Under the pieces are notes generated by a model. That model was not told the DNA's origin. It ran no database searches and saw only the letters and a list, made by a program, of their open reading frames with translations. From positions 1 through 14,177 of the forward strand of contig CAWVTK010000044.1 of the NCBI GenBank assembly GCA_963933205.1: a DNA stretch of 14,177 nucleotides, given 5' to 3'. Shown in pieces: positions 1 through 7,666 of the stretch. Within the stretch, counting starts at the first letter, position 1; each line of letters begins with the position of its first letter. The stretch comes from UBA6772 sp963933205 (GTDB lineage Bacteria > Bacteroidota > Bacteroidia > Flavobacteriales > UBA7430). The position numbers were made by a program, and so were the translations under genes.

Positions 1-38
1 GGATTCAAAATGAAAACAGTTTCGTAGTTTCTCAACAT
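1..38 (-). CDS. rpsF: 30S ribosomal protein S6, 5' end only
   Basis: Read on the minus strand from the ATG at 38-36, the sequence gives MLRNYETVFILNP before running off the window. This is the characteristic amino terminus of ribosomal protein S6 (xNYETVFIL.P forms its first beta strand). S6 binds 16S rRNA with S18 in the platform of the small subunit, and rpsF normally heads an rpsF-rpsR-rplI operon, which would continue to the left of the window. A well-formed Bacteroidota -7 element lies 35 bp upstream, which supports the start. Only 12 full codons are visible, so identity rests on this short but distinctive stretch. Confidence 0.82.
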   Translation of the reverse strand, partial: MLRNYETVFILN

Positions 39-73
39 TGTTATTAATTTAGTTTTTTGTCCAAAATGGTCTG

Positions 74-81
74 CAAAAGTA
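74..81 (-). promoter_or_regulatory. Bacteroidota -7 promoter element for rpsF
   Basis: On the minus strand this reads TACTTTTG, an exact match to the Bacteroidota -7 consensus TANNTTTG, followed by CAG as is common at such sites. It lies 35 bp upstream of the rpsF ATG and would give a leader of about 30 nt. I see no convincing -33 TTG at the expected 17-23 bp upstream, only T-rich DNA. Confidence 0.6.
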
Positions 82-191
82 CGCAATTTATCTTAAAAAT
101 AAAAACATAAATACAGCAGCAATTTATATTTAATGTTCTGGCTTTTGTTTTAATAAATCTGAGCGAGAACTTAAACATACAATAAGGTTTA

Positions 192-665
192 TTACTCGTG
201 GTGGTAGGGTTCGTTTTTCAAAATTGAGAATGCTCTGTACACTTGTTCTACAATAAATAAACGTATCATTTGATGCGACAATGTCATTCTAGACATAGAC
301 AACTTCCCCTGCGCTTTAGCGTAAACTGAAGCATCAAAACCATAAGGGCCACCCACAACAAGCACCAAACGCTTTATACCAGAGTTCATTTGGTTTTGCA
401 AGTGTTTCGAAAATTGCATTGAGGAGTATTCCTTTCCTTTATCGTCTAATAGAACCAACTTATCACTAGGCTTTAATTTTGACAAGATTAACAAACCTTC
501 TTGTTTTTTTTGTTGAGTTTCGGATAAGGATTTTCTATTTTTAAGATCAGGAATCTCCTCATAATCGATACCTATATAGTGTTTTAGACGATTTAGATAT
601 TTATCTATCCCATCCGCTAAATACTTCTCATCGGTTTTTCCAATAACTAAAAGTAAGATCTTCAT
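192..665 (-). CDS. rlmH: 23S rRNA (pseudouridine1915-N3)-methyltransferase RlmH
   Basis: RlmH is a small SPOUT-class (trefoil-knot) methyltransferase. It uses S-adenosylmethionine to methylate N3 of pseudouridine 1915 in helix 69 of 23S rRNA on assembled 70S ribosomes. From the ATG at 665 the protein is 157 residues, the usual family length. Visible family motifs are LDDKGKEYSS (residues 73-82), the SAM-binding loop VVGGPYGF (103-110), the segment LSMSRMTLSHQMIR (122-135), and the carboxyl end EQVYRAFSILKNEPYHHE, where the terminal YHH is a hallmark. A TTG one codon further upstream (668) is in frame, but ATG 665 gives the standard MKI start. The gene is divergent from nadC, with 53 bp between the starts. 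Confidence 0.97.
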   Translation of the reverse strand: MKILLLVIGKTDEKYLADGIDKYLNRLKHYIGIDYEEIPDLKNRKSLSETQQKKQEGLLILSKLKPSDKLVLLDDKGKEYSSMQFSKHLQNQMNSGIKRLVLVVGGPYGFDASVYAKAQGKLSMSRMTLSHQMIRLFIVEQVYRAFSILKNEPYHHE

Positions 666-701
666 CAATATTCTTTAAAAAGTTACTTATTTTTACAAAC
701 G

Positions 702-709
702 CAAAGTAA
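702..709 (-). promoter_or_regulatory. Possible -7 promoter element for rlmH
   Basis: The minus strand reads TTACTTTG, one mismatch from TANNTTTG, 36 bp upstream of the rlmH ATG. This is nearly the same spacing as at rpsF. Any -33 element would fall inside the first codons of nadC. I found no equally good element for nadC in the same 53-bp gap. Confidence 0.35.
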
Positions 710-718
710 CAGAATCTT

Positions 719-1564
719 ATGATTACGAAAAAACAAGTACTCCCATTTATAAAATTGGCATTTACAGAAGACGTTAGAGATGGCGACCACAGCTCTCTAG
801 CATGCATACCCAAAAATAAAATGGGTAGAGCTCAATTGCTAGTTAAAGACCAAGGAATTATTGCAGGTGTTACACTAGCAATATGGATTTTTGAAAGTAT
901 AGACCCTAATTTACACATAGATGTTAAGTTAAAAGATGGAGATGCTGTAAAAAAAGGAGACATTGTTTTTGTGGTAGAAGGCTCCTCCATATCTATACTT
1001 ACTGCAGAGCGATTGGTTTTAAATTGCATGCAACGCATGAGCGCTATTGCTACTAAAACAAGAAAATATGTAGCCTTGCTTACAGGTACAAAAACAACCA
1101 TTTTAGACACCAGAAAAACTACACCTGGAATACGAATTCTTGAAAAATGGGCTGTTAAAATTGGTGGTGGAGCAAATCATCGGTTTGGATTGTATGACAT
1201 GATTATGCTAAAAGACAACCATATAGATTATGCGGGTGGCATTACTAAGGCTATAGAAAAAACCAAAACGTACTTAAAAGACAAGCAGCTCAAGCTTAAA
1301 ATTGAAGTAGAGGCAAGGGATCTTAATGAGGTTAAAGAGATTATGAAGTCAGAAGGTGTTCATCGGATTATGCTAGACAACTTTACACCCGCAGAGACCA
1401 TTGTGGCGGTTAAGTTTATAAATGGTAAATTCGAAACAGAATCTTCTGGTGGAATTACGAGTGAAACAATTCGATCTTACGCAGAGTGTGGAGTAGATTT
1501 TATTTCTGTTGGCGCTCTAACCCATTCGATTTACAACATGGACTTAAGTTTAAAAGCTTTTTAA
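719..1564 (+). CDS. nadC: Nicotinate-nucleotide pyrophosphorylase (quinolinate phosphoribosyltransferase, carboxylating)
   Basis: NadC condenses quinolinate with PRPP and decarboxylates it to nicotinate mononucleotide, CO2 and pyrophosphate, the last step of de novo pyridine-ring synthesis for NAD. The 281-residue length is typical. An amino-terminal alpha/beta sandwich is followed by the barrel domain. Family motifs are ERLVLN (97-102), the PRPP/quinolinate segment DTRKTTPG (130-137), GGGANHR (149-155), KDNH (165-168), EVE (196-198), MLDN (218-221), SGGI (243-246), and the carboxyl-terminal VDFISVGALTHS (259-270). The ATG at 719 is the only start that gives the full domain. The gene is divergent from rlmH and is followed 19 bp later by the BrkB/YihY gene, so the two are probably co-transcribed. 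Confidence 0.97.
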   Translation: MITKKQVLPFIKLAFTEDVRDGDHSSLACIPKNKMGRAQLLVKDQGIIAGVTLAIWIFESIDPNLHIDVKLKDGDAVKKGDIVFVVEGSSISILTAERLVLNCMQRMSAIATKTRKYVALLTGTKTTILDTRKTTPGIRILEKWAVKIGGGANHRFGLYDMIMLKDNHIDYAGGITKAIEKTKTYLKDKQLKLKIEVEARDLNEVKEIMKSEGVHRIMLDNFTPAETIVAVKFINGKFETESSGGITSETIRSYAECGVDFISVGALTHSIYNMDLSLKAF

Positions 1565-1583
1565 TAAATTAACACCTTATAAT

Positions 1584-2474
1584 TTGGGATTAAAAAAAAT
1601 TACAAAAAAATTAATCTTACCTGGATTCGATGGCCTAAGCCTGTATCAGGTCTCTATGTTCTTCTACAAAGGCTTATTGGAAGGCGCAATTACTACTCGA
1701 GCCTCTTCCCTAGCCTTTAATTTCTTTCTTGCATTTTTCCCTTCCATCATTGTATTATTTACAATAATACCTTTTGTTCCTATTGATGGGTTTCAAGAAC
1801 AGTTGTTTGATTTAATGAGTGAAATATTACCACCATCTACCTTCGATGCAACTAAAACTATTCTAGATGACATCGTTAATCACGAACAAGGGGGATTGCT
1901 TTCCTTAACCTTTCTCTTAGCCTTATACTTTTCTACAAATGGAGTTAATGCGATGATTACCGGATTTAATGCAACCTACCATTTAACAGATAAAAGATCC
2001 TGGTGGCAATTAAGATTACTGTCTTTTGCATTAACAACAATACTTGCATTACTCCTTGTATTAACCATCGTATTTCAGCTCTTTTCTCAAGGATTTATGA
2101 CCAGCCTTGTAAGCGAAGGATATTTAAAACAATATTCTGCAGACATCATTTTATATGTAAAAGAATTTATTTTAGTAATTGTATTATTTATTGGCTACAG
2201 TATTTTGTTTTATTTCGGTCCGGCAGATAAAAAAGGCTGGCGCTTCTGGTCTACTGGATCTATTACAAGTACTTTTTTGAGCGTAATATCCTCCTTAGCT
2301 TTTAGTTACTACGTAACAAATTTTGCGCAATACAACAAGCTCTATGGGTCTATAGGAACCTTATTGGTTATTTTACTTTGGATGTATTTTAACTCCATTA
2401 TTCTTTTACTCGGATTTGAGCTAAATGCGAGTATCGTAAGTGCCAAAGAGCGGCAACTAAATAAGCTTGACTAA
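1584..2474 (+). CDS. YihY/virulence factor BrkB family inner-membrane protein
   Basis: This is a polytopic inner-membrane protein of 296 residues in the BrkB/YihY family, once mislabelled ribonuclease BN. The family's biochemical role is not settled, and transport or envelope maintenance have been suggested. About six hydrophobic segments are visible, including residues about 43-65, 104-122, 142-165, 190-212, 225-245 and 255-285. The hallmark carboxyl-terminal segment YGSIGTLLVILLWMYFNS followed by LLLGFELNA (about 254-282) is clear. TTG at 1584 is the best start. It leaves a basic amphipathic amino terminus (LKKITKKLILPGFDGLS) of the kind seen in Bacteroidota homologues, whereas the first ATG (residue 25) would cut into the conserved FFYKGLLEG segment. 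The carboxyl tail is charged and cytoplasmic in appearance. Confidence 0.9.
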   Translation: MGLKKITKKLILPGFDGLSLYQVSMFFYKGLLEGAITTRASSLAFNFFLAFFPSIIVLFTIIPFVPIDGFQEQLFDLMSEILPPSTFDATKTILDDIVNHEQGGLLSLTFLLALYFSTNGVNAMITGFNATYHLTDKRSWWQLRLLSFALTTILALLLVLTIVFQLFSQGFMTSLVSEGYLKQYSADIILYVKEFILVIVLFIGYSILFYFGPADKKGWRFWSTGSITSTFLSVISSLAFSYYVTNFAQYNKLYGSIGTLLVILLWMYFNSIILLLGFELNASIVSAKERQLNKLD

Positions 2475-2498
2475 ACCATATTTAGTACCTACCTTTTG
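2467..2498 (+). promoter_or_regulatory. Candidate promoter for the M1 peptidase gene
   Basis: TTG at 2467-2469, a 20-bp spacer and TACCTTTTG at 2490-2498 resemble the Bacteroidota TTG-N(17-23)-TANNTTTG layout, with one extra base inside the -7 box. Transcription would begin near 2505, upstream of the ATG at 2523 but downstream of the in-frame TTG at 2496. This favours the ATG as the translation start. Confidence 0.35.
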
Positions 2499-2522
2499 AG
2501 TCTAATAAAAATACATACGCTA

Positions 2523-5500
2523 ATGAGAATTTTTTCCTATCTATTACTCCTGTTGTTTATCTCTTTCAGCTCGGTTTCTGCTCAAAACAAAGCGCTAAAA
2601 TACAATCCGATAGCAGAACCAAATACCTACAGAAATTTAGACAACCCCAATTACTGGAAAAACAAAAAGCCCCACTCCGATTACTGGCAACAAGATGTTT
2701 ACTATATAATTTCTGCGAACATAGACGAGCAAAAAGACCGTATAGACGGAACCGAAAAGCTAACCTATTGGAATAATTCTCCAGACGATTTAAATGTTGT
2801 TTATTTTCATCTGTATCAAAATGCTTTCCAACCCGAGTCGCATCATGCAGACCTAAACCAACAAAACAACAACACAGTTAAATACGGCCCTTACGAAGCA
2901 GATAAAAAGGGTACTGAAGTACATAGAATAACTTCAAATGGCAGGAAAATTCTCTTAGAACAAGACAATACTATTCTAAAAGTACACCTTAGTAAGCCAA
3001 TTAAATCGGGCGAATCTATAGATTTTGATATCGAGTTTACCACCTATTTTGGAGAAGGAGCAATGGGCCGAAGAATGAAAAAATTTAAAACTGATGGAAA
3101 AACGCATTACGATGGTGTACACTGGTACCCCCGAATTTCTGTATACGACGCAAAGTTTGGCTGGACAACTGACCAGCATCTAGGAAAAGAGTTTTACGGA
3201 GATTTTGGTAGCTTTGACGTAGAGCTAACTTTTGCTGCAAACTATATTGTAGATGCTACAGGGTTTTTACTCAATAGAACTGCATTAATTCCTCAAGAAT
3301 TAAAAGAAAAGCTTGCTATTAAAAACTTTAAAGATAAACCCTGGAATGAACCTGCCTCAGTAATAATTAAATACAACCCTCTAAAAAGAAAAACGTGGAA
3401 GTTTCATGCAGAAAATGTACACGACTTTGCTTTTACAGCCGATCCGAACTATAGAATTGGCGAAGCGACATGGAATGGAATTACCTGCTATGCTTTGGCG
3501 CAAGAACAACATGCTAGCAAATGGCAAAATGCAGCTGAATATGCAGCTAAAATAATTCAAGTTTTTTCTGAAGATTTTGGCATGTATACTTACCACAAAA
3601 TGATTGTAGCTGATGCTAGAGATGGTATGGAATACCCGATGCTTACCTTAGATGGTGGTTCAGATCCTAGCTATAGAGGATTATTAGTACACGAAATTGG
3701 CCACAATTGGTTCTACGGTCAGGTTGGAAACAACGAGACCTATAGAGCTGCTTTAGATGAAGGGTTTACTCAATTTTTAACCGCCTGGGGATTAGAACGA
3801 ATAGATGGAGATAAAATGGTTCAAAAATTATCTTCTAATAAATACATCGCAAAATACACCAAAGATTTACACCCAAGAGACCGCTCTGTTTACTATGCCT
3901 ATATTAAAGACGCAACAAAAAACAACACCCCTCAATTAAACACGCATTCGGATGATTTTGGATCTGCTTTAGGTCATGGCGGTGGTTATAGACATGTATA
4001 CTATAAAACAGCCGCAATGTTGTACAATTTGCAATACGTATTGGGCGATGAACTCTTTTTAGAAGCCATTCAAAACTATTTCAATACATGGAAAATGGCA
4101 CATCCCTATTTCAACGATTTTAGAGAAAGTGTTATTTCCTATACCAAAGTAGATTTAAATTGGTTTTTTGACCAATGGCTCGAAACAACAAAAGACATCG
4201 ATTACGCTATAAAATCCGCTAAAAAATTAAAGGGCTCGGATGAACTATTCGAAATTACATTTGAGCGAAAAGCTGAAATGCAAATGCCCATTGATTTTAC
4301 TGTAATTTCAAAATCGGGAGAAAAGAAAAATTACCACATACCAAATACTTGGTTCGTTAAAAAAACAAACGCTACCATATTAAGTAAGTGGTACGGCTTT
4401 GGGAAAATTCACAAACAACACAGCGTAGTAATACGTTCTCCAGAGGGAATTAGAGACCTAATTATTGACCCTACAAACAGACTTGCAGATGCCTATATGG
4501 TTGACAATAGTTTACACAAAAACATTTCTCTTGAACTAGAAGACTTTGTGTGGTCGTACCCAGATTGGAAGACCTACGAACTAACAATTAAGCCAAAGCT
4601 CTGGTACAATGGATACGACGGAATTAAAACGGGAATGCAATTTAATGGTGATTATATGGATATTCGTCATAGACTAGAGGCAACCTTTTGGATAAACACT
4701 GGCTTTTCTCAAATAAAAGAATATTTACCTGTAGAGTATTTTCAATACTTAACAGACGATGATTTAGTTGTAAATCAAGAAACATCTCGAACTAGTGACT
4801 ATACTAATTTCTCTTACGAATTTGCCTATAAAAACCCATTAACTACTATAAACAAGGGTTTAAATGTAAGTTTTGCTTCCAGAAAATTAGATGGACTCGA
4901 TTTACATAAAATTAGATTTTCTCAAGATTTGAAAAACAAAAGCATAGTCTATGCAGAACTTAAATTTATGCAGAGAGCTGGCAAAGAAAGTAGTACTTAC
5001 CTACTATTGAATAACGATTCTTTTTGGAATGTAAATAGATGGAATAACACACTAAAAATAGGTTTAAACCACAAATACAAATACCCAAAAGGTACTGGAA
5101 ACATTCATTTAGCCTTACGTTCTAGTACGCTTGGAAGCGACTACCAATATGCTCAAATTAATTTAGAAGTATTAAACGACTTACATCTAAATAAACTTAA
5201 ATTAAAAACTCGGTTTTACATACTTCATTCTACAGGAACATCTATAGCTCCAGAAAGTAAATTGTTTGCAGCAGGTGCAAACCCAGAGCAATTAATGGAG
5301 AATAAATTTACCCGATCTACAGGTTTTATCGATAGAAGTTGGATGGAATTTGGCTCGGACTTAAATCATTTTCAAATGGGAGGCGGCCTCAATTTAAGAG
5401 CCTACGCAGGATACTTAATGCCAGAGGGTGCTATAGAATCGCAATCGTACATCTTTTCAGGAACCTCTGGCGCTTCATTTTCGGCAGAACTAGAGTTTAT

Positions 5501-5774
5501 AAATCATTCATTTTCTAAAAACATTTCGGTTATTAATTATGTTTTTGCCGATGCTGGATTACTAAACTCAAACAATCTAGGCGAAGATCTAGAATTAAGT
5601 GATATTAGAACTGATGCCGGAGTTGGAATGAGTTTTACTGTATTTAAAAACATAGACAATATCGAACCATTAACAGTTAGAGTAGATTTACCTTGGATTA
5701 TGAACAAGCCACCATTTGGTGAAAACTTTATCGATTTTAACCGATTTGTAATCGGTATAAACAGAGCATTTTAA
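2523..5774 (+). CDS. Secreted M1-family metallopeptidase with C-terminal Omp85-like beta-barrel domain
   Basis: This is an exported zinc peptidase of 1083 residues from the ATG at 2523. A signal peptide is clear (MRIFSYLLLLLFISFSSVSA, cleavage before QNK). The M1 (gluzincin) catalytic core shows HEIGHNW (HExxH at 390-394) with the third zinc ligand Glu413 in ALDEGFTQF. Upstream lies GMEYPM (368-373), standing in for the family's GxMEN exopeptidase motif. Tyr493 or Tyr494, in VYYKTAAML, is a candidate transition-state Tyr. From about residue 675 to the end the protein changes to alternating beta-strand sequence. It has Omp85-like landmarks: LFAAGANP (914-921), GGGLNLRAYAGY (953-964, cf. the xRGY loop-6 motif), YVFADAGLL (1006-1014), DAGVGMSF (1031-1038), LTVRVDLPW and a final FVIGINRAF ending in Phe. 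A TTG nine codons upstream (2496) would only add residues before the signal peptide. The M1 core is certain; the barrel call is inference. Confidence 0.93.
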   Translation: MRIFSYLLLLLFISFSSVSAQNKALKYNPIAEPNTYRNLDNPNYWKNKKPHSDYWQQDVYYIISANIDEQKDRIDGTEKLTYWNNSPDDLNVVYFHLYQNAFQPESHHADLNQQNNNTVKYGPYEADKKGTEVHRITSNGRKILLEQDNTILKVHLSKPIKSGESIDFDIEFTTYFGEGAMGRRMKKFKTDGKTHYDGVHWYPRISVYDAKFGWTTDQHLGKEFYGDFGSFDVELTFAANYIVDATGFLLNRTALIPQELKEKLAIKNFKDKPWNEPASVIIKYNPLKRKTWKFHAENVHDFAFTADPNYRIGEATWNGITCYALAQEQHASKWQNAAEYAAKIIQVFSEDFGMYTYHKMIVADARDGMEYPMLTLDGGSDPSYRGLLVHEIGHNWFYGQVGNNETYRAALDEGFTQFLTAWGLERIDGDKMVQKLSSNKYIAKYTKDLHPRDRSVYYAYIKDATKNNTPQLNTHSDDFGSALGHGGGYRHVYYKTAAMLYNLQYVLGDELFLEAIQNYFNTWKMAHPYFNDFRESVISYTKVDLNWFFDQWLETTKDIDYAIKSAKKLKGSDELFEITFERKAEMQMPIDFTVISKSGEKKNYHIPNTWFVKKTNATILSKWYGFGKIHKQHSVVIRSPEGIRDLIIDPTNRLADAYMVDNSLHKNISLELEDFVWSYPDWKTYELTIKPKLWYNGYDGIKTGMQFNGDYMDIRHRLEATFWINTGFSQIKEYLPVEYFQYLTDDDLVVNQETSRTSDYTNFSYEFAYKNPLTTINKGLNVSFASRKLDGLDLHKIRFSQDLKNKSIVYAELKFMQRAGKESSTYLLLNNDSFWNVNRWNNTLKIGLNHKYKYPKGTGNIHLALRSSTLGSDYQYAQINLEVLNDLHLNKLKLKTRFYILHSTGTSIAPESKLFAAGANPEQLMENKFTRSTGFIDRSWMEFGSDLNHFQMGGGLNLRAYAGYLMPEGAIESQSYIFSGTSGASFSAELEFINHSFSKNISVINYVFADAGLLNSNNLGEDLELSDIRTDAGVGMSFTVFKNIDNIEPLTVRVDLPWIMNKPPFGENFIDFNRFVIGINRAF

Positions 5775-5789
5775 TTAAATAAAACGACG

Positions 5790-6245
5790 ATGCAAAAAAC
5801 AATTATTTTACTTCCCCTATTACTTTTATACACTGGAGTTTTGTTCGCACAAAGTGCTAACGACATAATAGGCACATGGCTCAACCAAGAAGAAGATGCA
5901 CAAATAGAAGTGTTTTTGGAAAACGAAAAATATTTTGGTAAAATTGTGTGGCTTAAAAACCCAAAAGATAAAAATGGTGATTGGGTTTTAGATACTAAAA
6001 ATCCTAAAGAAGATTTAAGAAATCGTAAAAAATTAGGTTTAACAATCATGTACAATCTGGTTTGGAATCAAGACGATTTAGAATGGAGTGAGGGTGAGAT
6101 TTATGATGCTAGAGAAGGGGACACCTTCGCTCTTGTAGCAAAAACTGTTGACTCTGAGACCTTAAACCTCAGAGGTTATATAGGCTTCTCTTTATTTGGC
6201 AGAACCACTACTTGGAAAAAAACTAAGCTTAGAGAAACTAAATAG
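5790..6245 (+). CDS. Secreted DUF2147-family protein
   Basis: This is a 151-residue exported protein with a signal peptide (about 1-20, cleavage after LFA, before QSAND). The mature part matches the DUF2147 pattern: an opening IIGTWLNQEEDAQIEV, YFGKIVWLKNPKDKNG, a central block with D-x-KNP and LGL, then GEIYDAREGDTF and LNLRGYIGFSLFGRTTTWKK near the end. The fold is expected to be a small lipocalin-like beta barrel, and no biochemical function is established for the family. The ATG lies 15 bp after the M1 peptidase stop with no terminator between, so the two exported proteins are probably co-transcribed. The unit ends at the hairpin terminator at 6289-6318. Confidence 0.92.
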   Translation: MQKTIILLPLLLLYTGVLFAQSANDIIGTWLNQEEDAQIEVFLENEKYFGKIVWLKNPKDKNGDWVLDTKNPKEDLRNRKKLGLTIMYNLVWNQDDLEWSEGEIYDAREGDTFALVAKTVDSETLNLRGYIGFSLFGRTTTWKKTKLRETK

Positions 6246-6288
6246 TTCTTTATTCAATAAAACGAGTACATAAAAACTTATGTAAATG

Positions 6289-6318
6289 AAAAGAGGTTCG
6301 CAAATGCGAACCTCTTTT
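6289..6318. terminator. Bidirectional rho-independent terminator
   Basis: This is a perfect 14-bp inverted repeat (AAAAGAGGTTCGCA at 6289-6302 and TGCGAACCTCTTTT at 6305-6318) around a 2-base centre. A G/C-containing core is flanked by A and T runs, so it can terminate transcription in both directions. It follows the DUF2147 gene on the plus strand and faces the convergent gene ending at 6411. Confidence 0.88.
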
Positions 6319-6328
6319 ACTATGATAA

Positions 6329-6346
6329 AAAATCCCCCCGGATTTT
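6329..6346. terminator. Second short hairpin in the same convergent gap
   Basis: AAAATCC (6329-6335) and GGATTTT (6340-6346) pair perfectly around a CCCC loop. The T run on the plus strand and the A run that becomes U on the minus strand could make this a weak second terminator. A further imperfect stem, GTTGC/GCAAC (6352-6356 with 6363-6367), follows. The rest of the 165-bp gap (6246-6410) shows nothing else. Confidence 0.4.
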
Positions 6347-6410
6347 GTAGCGTTGCGAAAAAGCAACACTATACATTCAGCAACAAGCGTGCCAAAAAAC
6401 AAAACTTAAG

Positions 6411-7613
6411 CTATTCTTTATTTAAATAGTTTTCGAGGTAAGAGTAATGGTCTGATAATGCCCCATTTTCGCAAATGGTTGCTCTTTCAAGTATTTTATC
6501 TGGATCGTTCGTTAACAAGCAGGGTAAAATATACTTAATCAACTCTTCTCCAAAATCTACCGAGGCATCCTTGGGTAACTCACAAGGGAGGTTATCAACC
6601 GCCATTACGGTTATAACTTCGGGTTTTGTACAATCGTCAACTTGCTCTGTAATTGTATTGTATCCGTAAATTGGATCTAAAATGGTAGAAGGCATAATAG
6701 TACAAGCCACCGGGCCATCAATATCACAAGAAACATCGGCTACGGTTCTAATTTTAAACTCTTTTAGTTTTGCTTCTTTACGCGTAAAAAGAAAAGGAGA
6801 ATCTGCAGAATAATAATGTCCTGCTATAAACATTTCGGCTGTTTTGGCGTATTTCAAAAAACTAGAACGATACAAGCTTGGATTTGCATAAAAGTCACTT
6901 TTAGAGGCTAAAGCTCCGTCGATACGTTCGTTGTAATCAAGTGTATCTAAATGAACAAATACAGGTTCATTATACGATTTGGATAAGAAATCTTGTTTAA
7001 ACACCTCTTTTATACCAATTAAACGTATGAGTTCTAAGATCCCATTCCCTACTCTGCCGGCTCCAGTAAGTACAATCTTAATGGGGTCTAATTTAATTTT
7101 ACTTAACTGCAATTCCATCTCTTTTCTGTCTGCACACAAGTGAGCTGGTTTTAAATTATACGTGCCAGAGCTTTTGCCTTGAGCTAAAAAACCATTGTAA
7201 CAACCAACAATACCAGCATACCGCCCAAAACCGATTAAGCGTTTGCCCTTTGGGTTTGTTAGTGTTTCGTAATCGATCATTCTAATGTTTAAAGACAACA
7301 TTTTTAAAAGCAAGTCTCTATTGTAGGGCTGCTCCTTAATAGTATGCGAGAAAAAGAAATACGTCTTGTTTGCTATAAGATCTTTTTTAGGAACCTCTTT
7401 AACACCAATAAGTACATCGCAATCAAATAAATCTTCTTGTAAAACAATGCCTAAGTTTGCGTATTCTTTGTCTGTAAATTTACGAACAGAACTTGGCTGT
7501 ACAACCAAGCATAATTCTGGGTATTGTTTCTGTACAGATACACATTGGCTTGGACTTAAAGCTACACGTTTGTCTGAAGGCGTTTTACCCTCTCTAATTA
7601 AACCTATTTTCAT
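6411..7613 (-). CDS. Saccharopine dehydrogenase-like NAD(P)-dependent oxidoreductase
   Basis: This 400-residue cytosolic enzyme has the alanine dehydrogenase/transhydrogenase-type fold, and its pattern is closest to saccharopine dehydrogenase (NAD+, L-lysine-forming; the yeast Lys1 type). The opening MKIGLIREGKTPSDKRVALSP is the typical amino-terminal substrate-domain start. VKEVP (Lys72) and FFFSHTIKEQ (His90) match in place the Lys/His acid-base pair described for Lys1. The Rossmann glycine motif is VLTGAGRVGNG (181-191), and DVSCDIDGPV plus IYGYN (about 294-319) are also conserved in that group. Bacteroidota relatives are often labelled only as NAD(P)-dependent oxidoreductase. No lysine-pathway neighbour is present to confirm the substrate, so the physiological reaction is uncertain. 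The gene lies 53 bp downstream of the 62-residue membrane protein gene on the same strand. Confidence 0.85.
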   Translation of the reverse strand: MKIGLIREGKTPSDKRVALSPSQCVSVQKQYPELCLVVQPSSVRKFTDKEYANLGIVLQEDLFDCDVLIGVKEVPKKDLIANKTYFFFSHTIKEQPYNRDLLLKMLSLNIRMIDYETLTNPKGKRLIGFGRYAGIVGCYNGFLAQGKSSGTYNLKPAHLCADRKEMELQLSKIKLDPIKIVLTGAGRVGNGILELIRLIGIKEVFKQDFLSKSYNEPVFVHLDTLDYNERIDGALASKSDFYANPSLYRSSFLKYAKTAEMFIAGHYYSADSPFLFTRKEAKLKEFKIRTVADVSCDIDGPVACTIMPSTILDPIYGYNTITEQVDDCTKPEVITVMAVDNLPCELPKDASVDFGEELIKYILPCLLTNDPDKILERATICENGALSDHYSYLENYLNKE

Positions 7614-7666
7614 GAAACGTTTTTTAGCTTTAAATAAACTCTAATTTTATGTGGCTTAAAAGAAAT

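Noticed and set aside
39..191. S6:S18 autoregulatory RNA leader or small RNA upstream of rpsF
   Set aside because: The inferred leader is only about 30 nt. The rest of the gap to the rlmH stop is plain AT-rich sequence without a stable fold.
832..1110. Minus-strand ORF of 92 codons inside nadC
   Set aside because: It is antisense to a fully conserved nadC reading frame, has no recognisable motif, and is best explained as a shadow frame. The same holds for the frames at 2976-3179, 3381-3596, 5771-6055, 7366-7644 and 8332-8550.
6411..7613. Annotation as alanine dehydrogenase
   Set aside because: The fold family is shared, but the DVSCDIDGPV and IYGYN segments and the 400-residue length fit the saccharopine dehydrogenase group better than alanine dehydrogenase.
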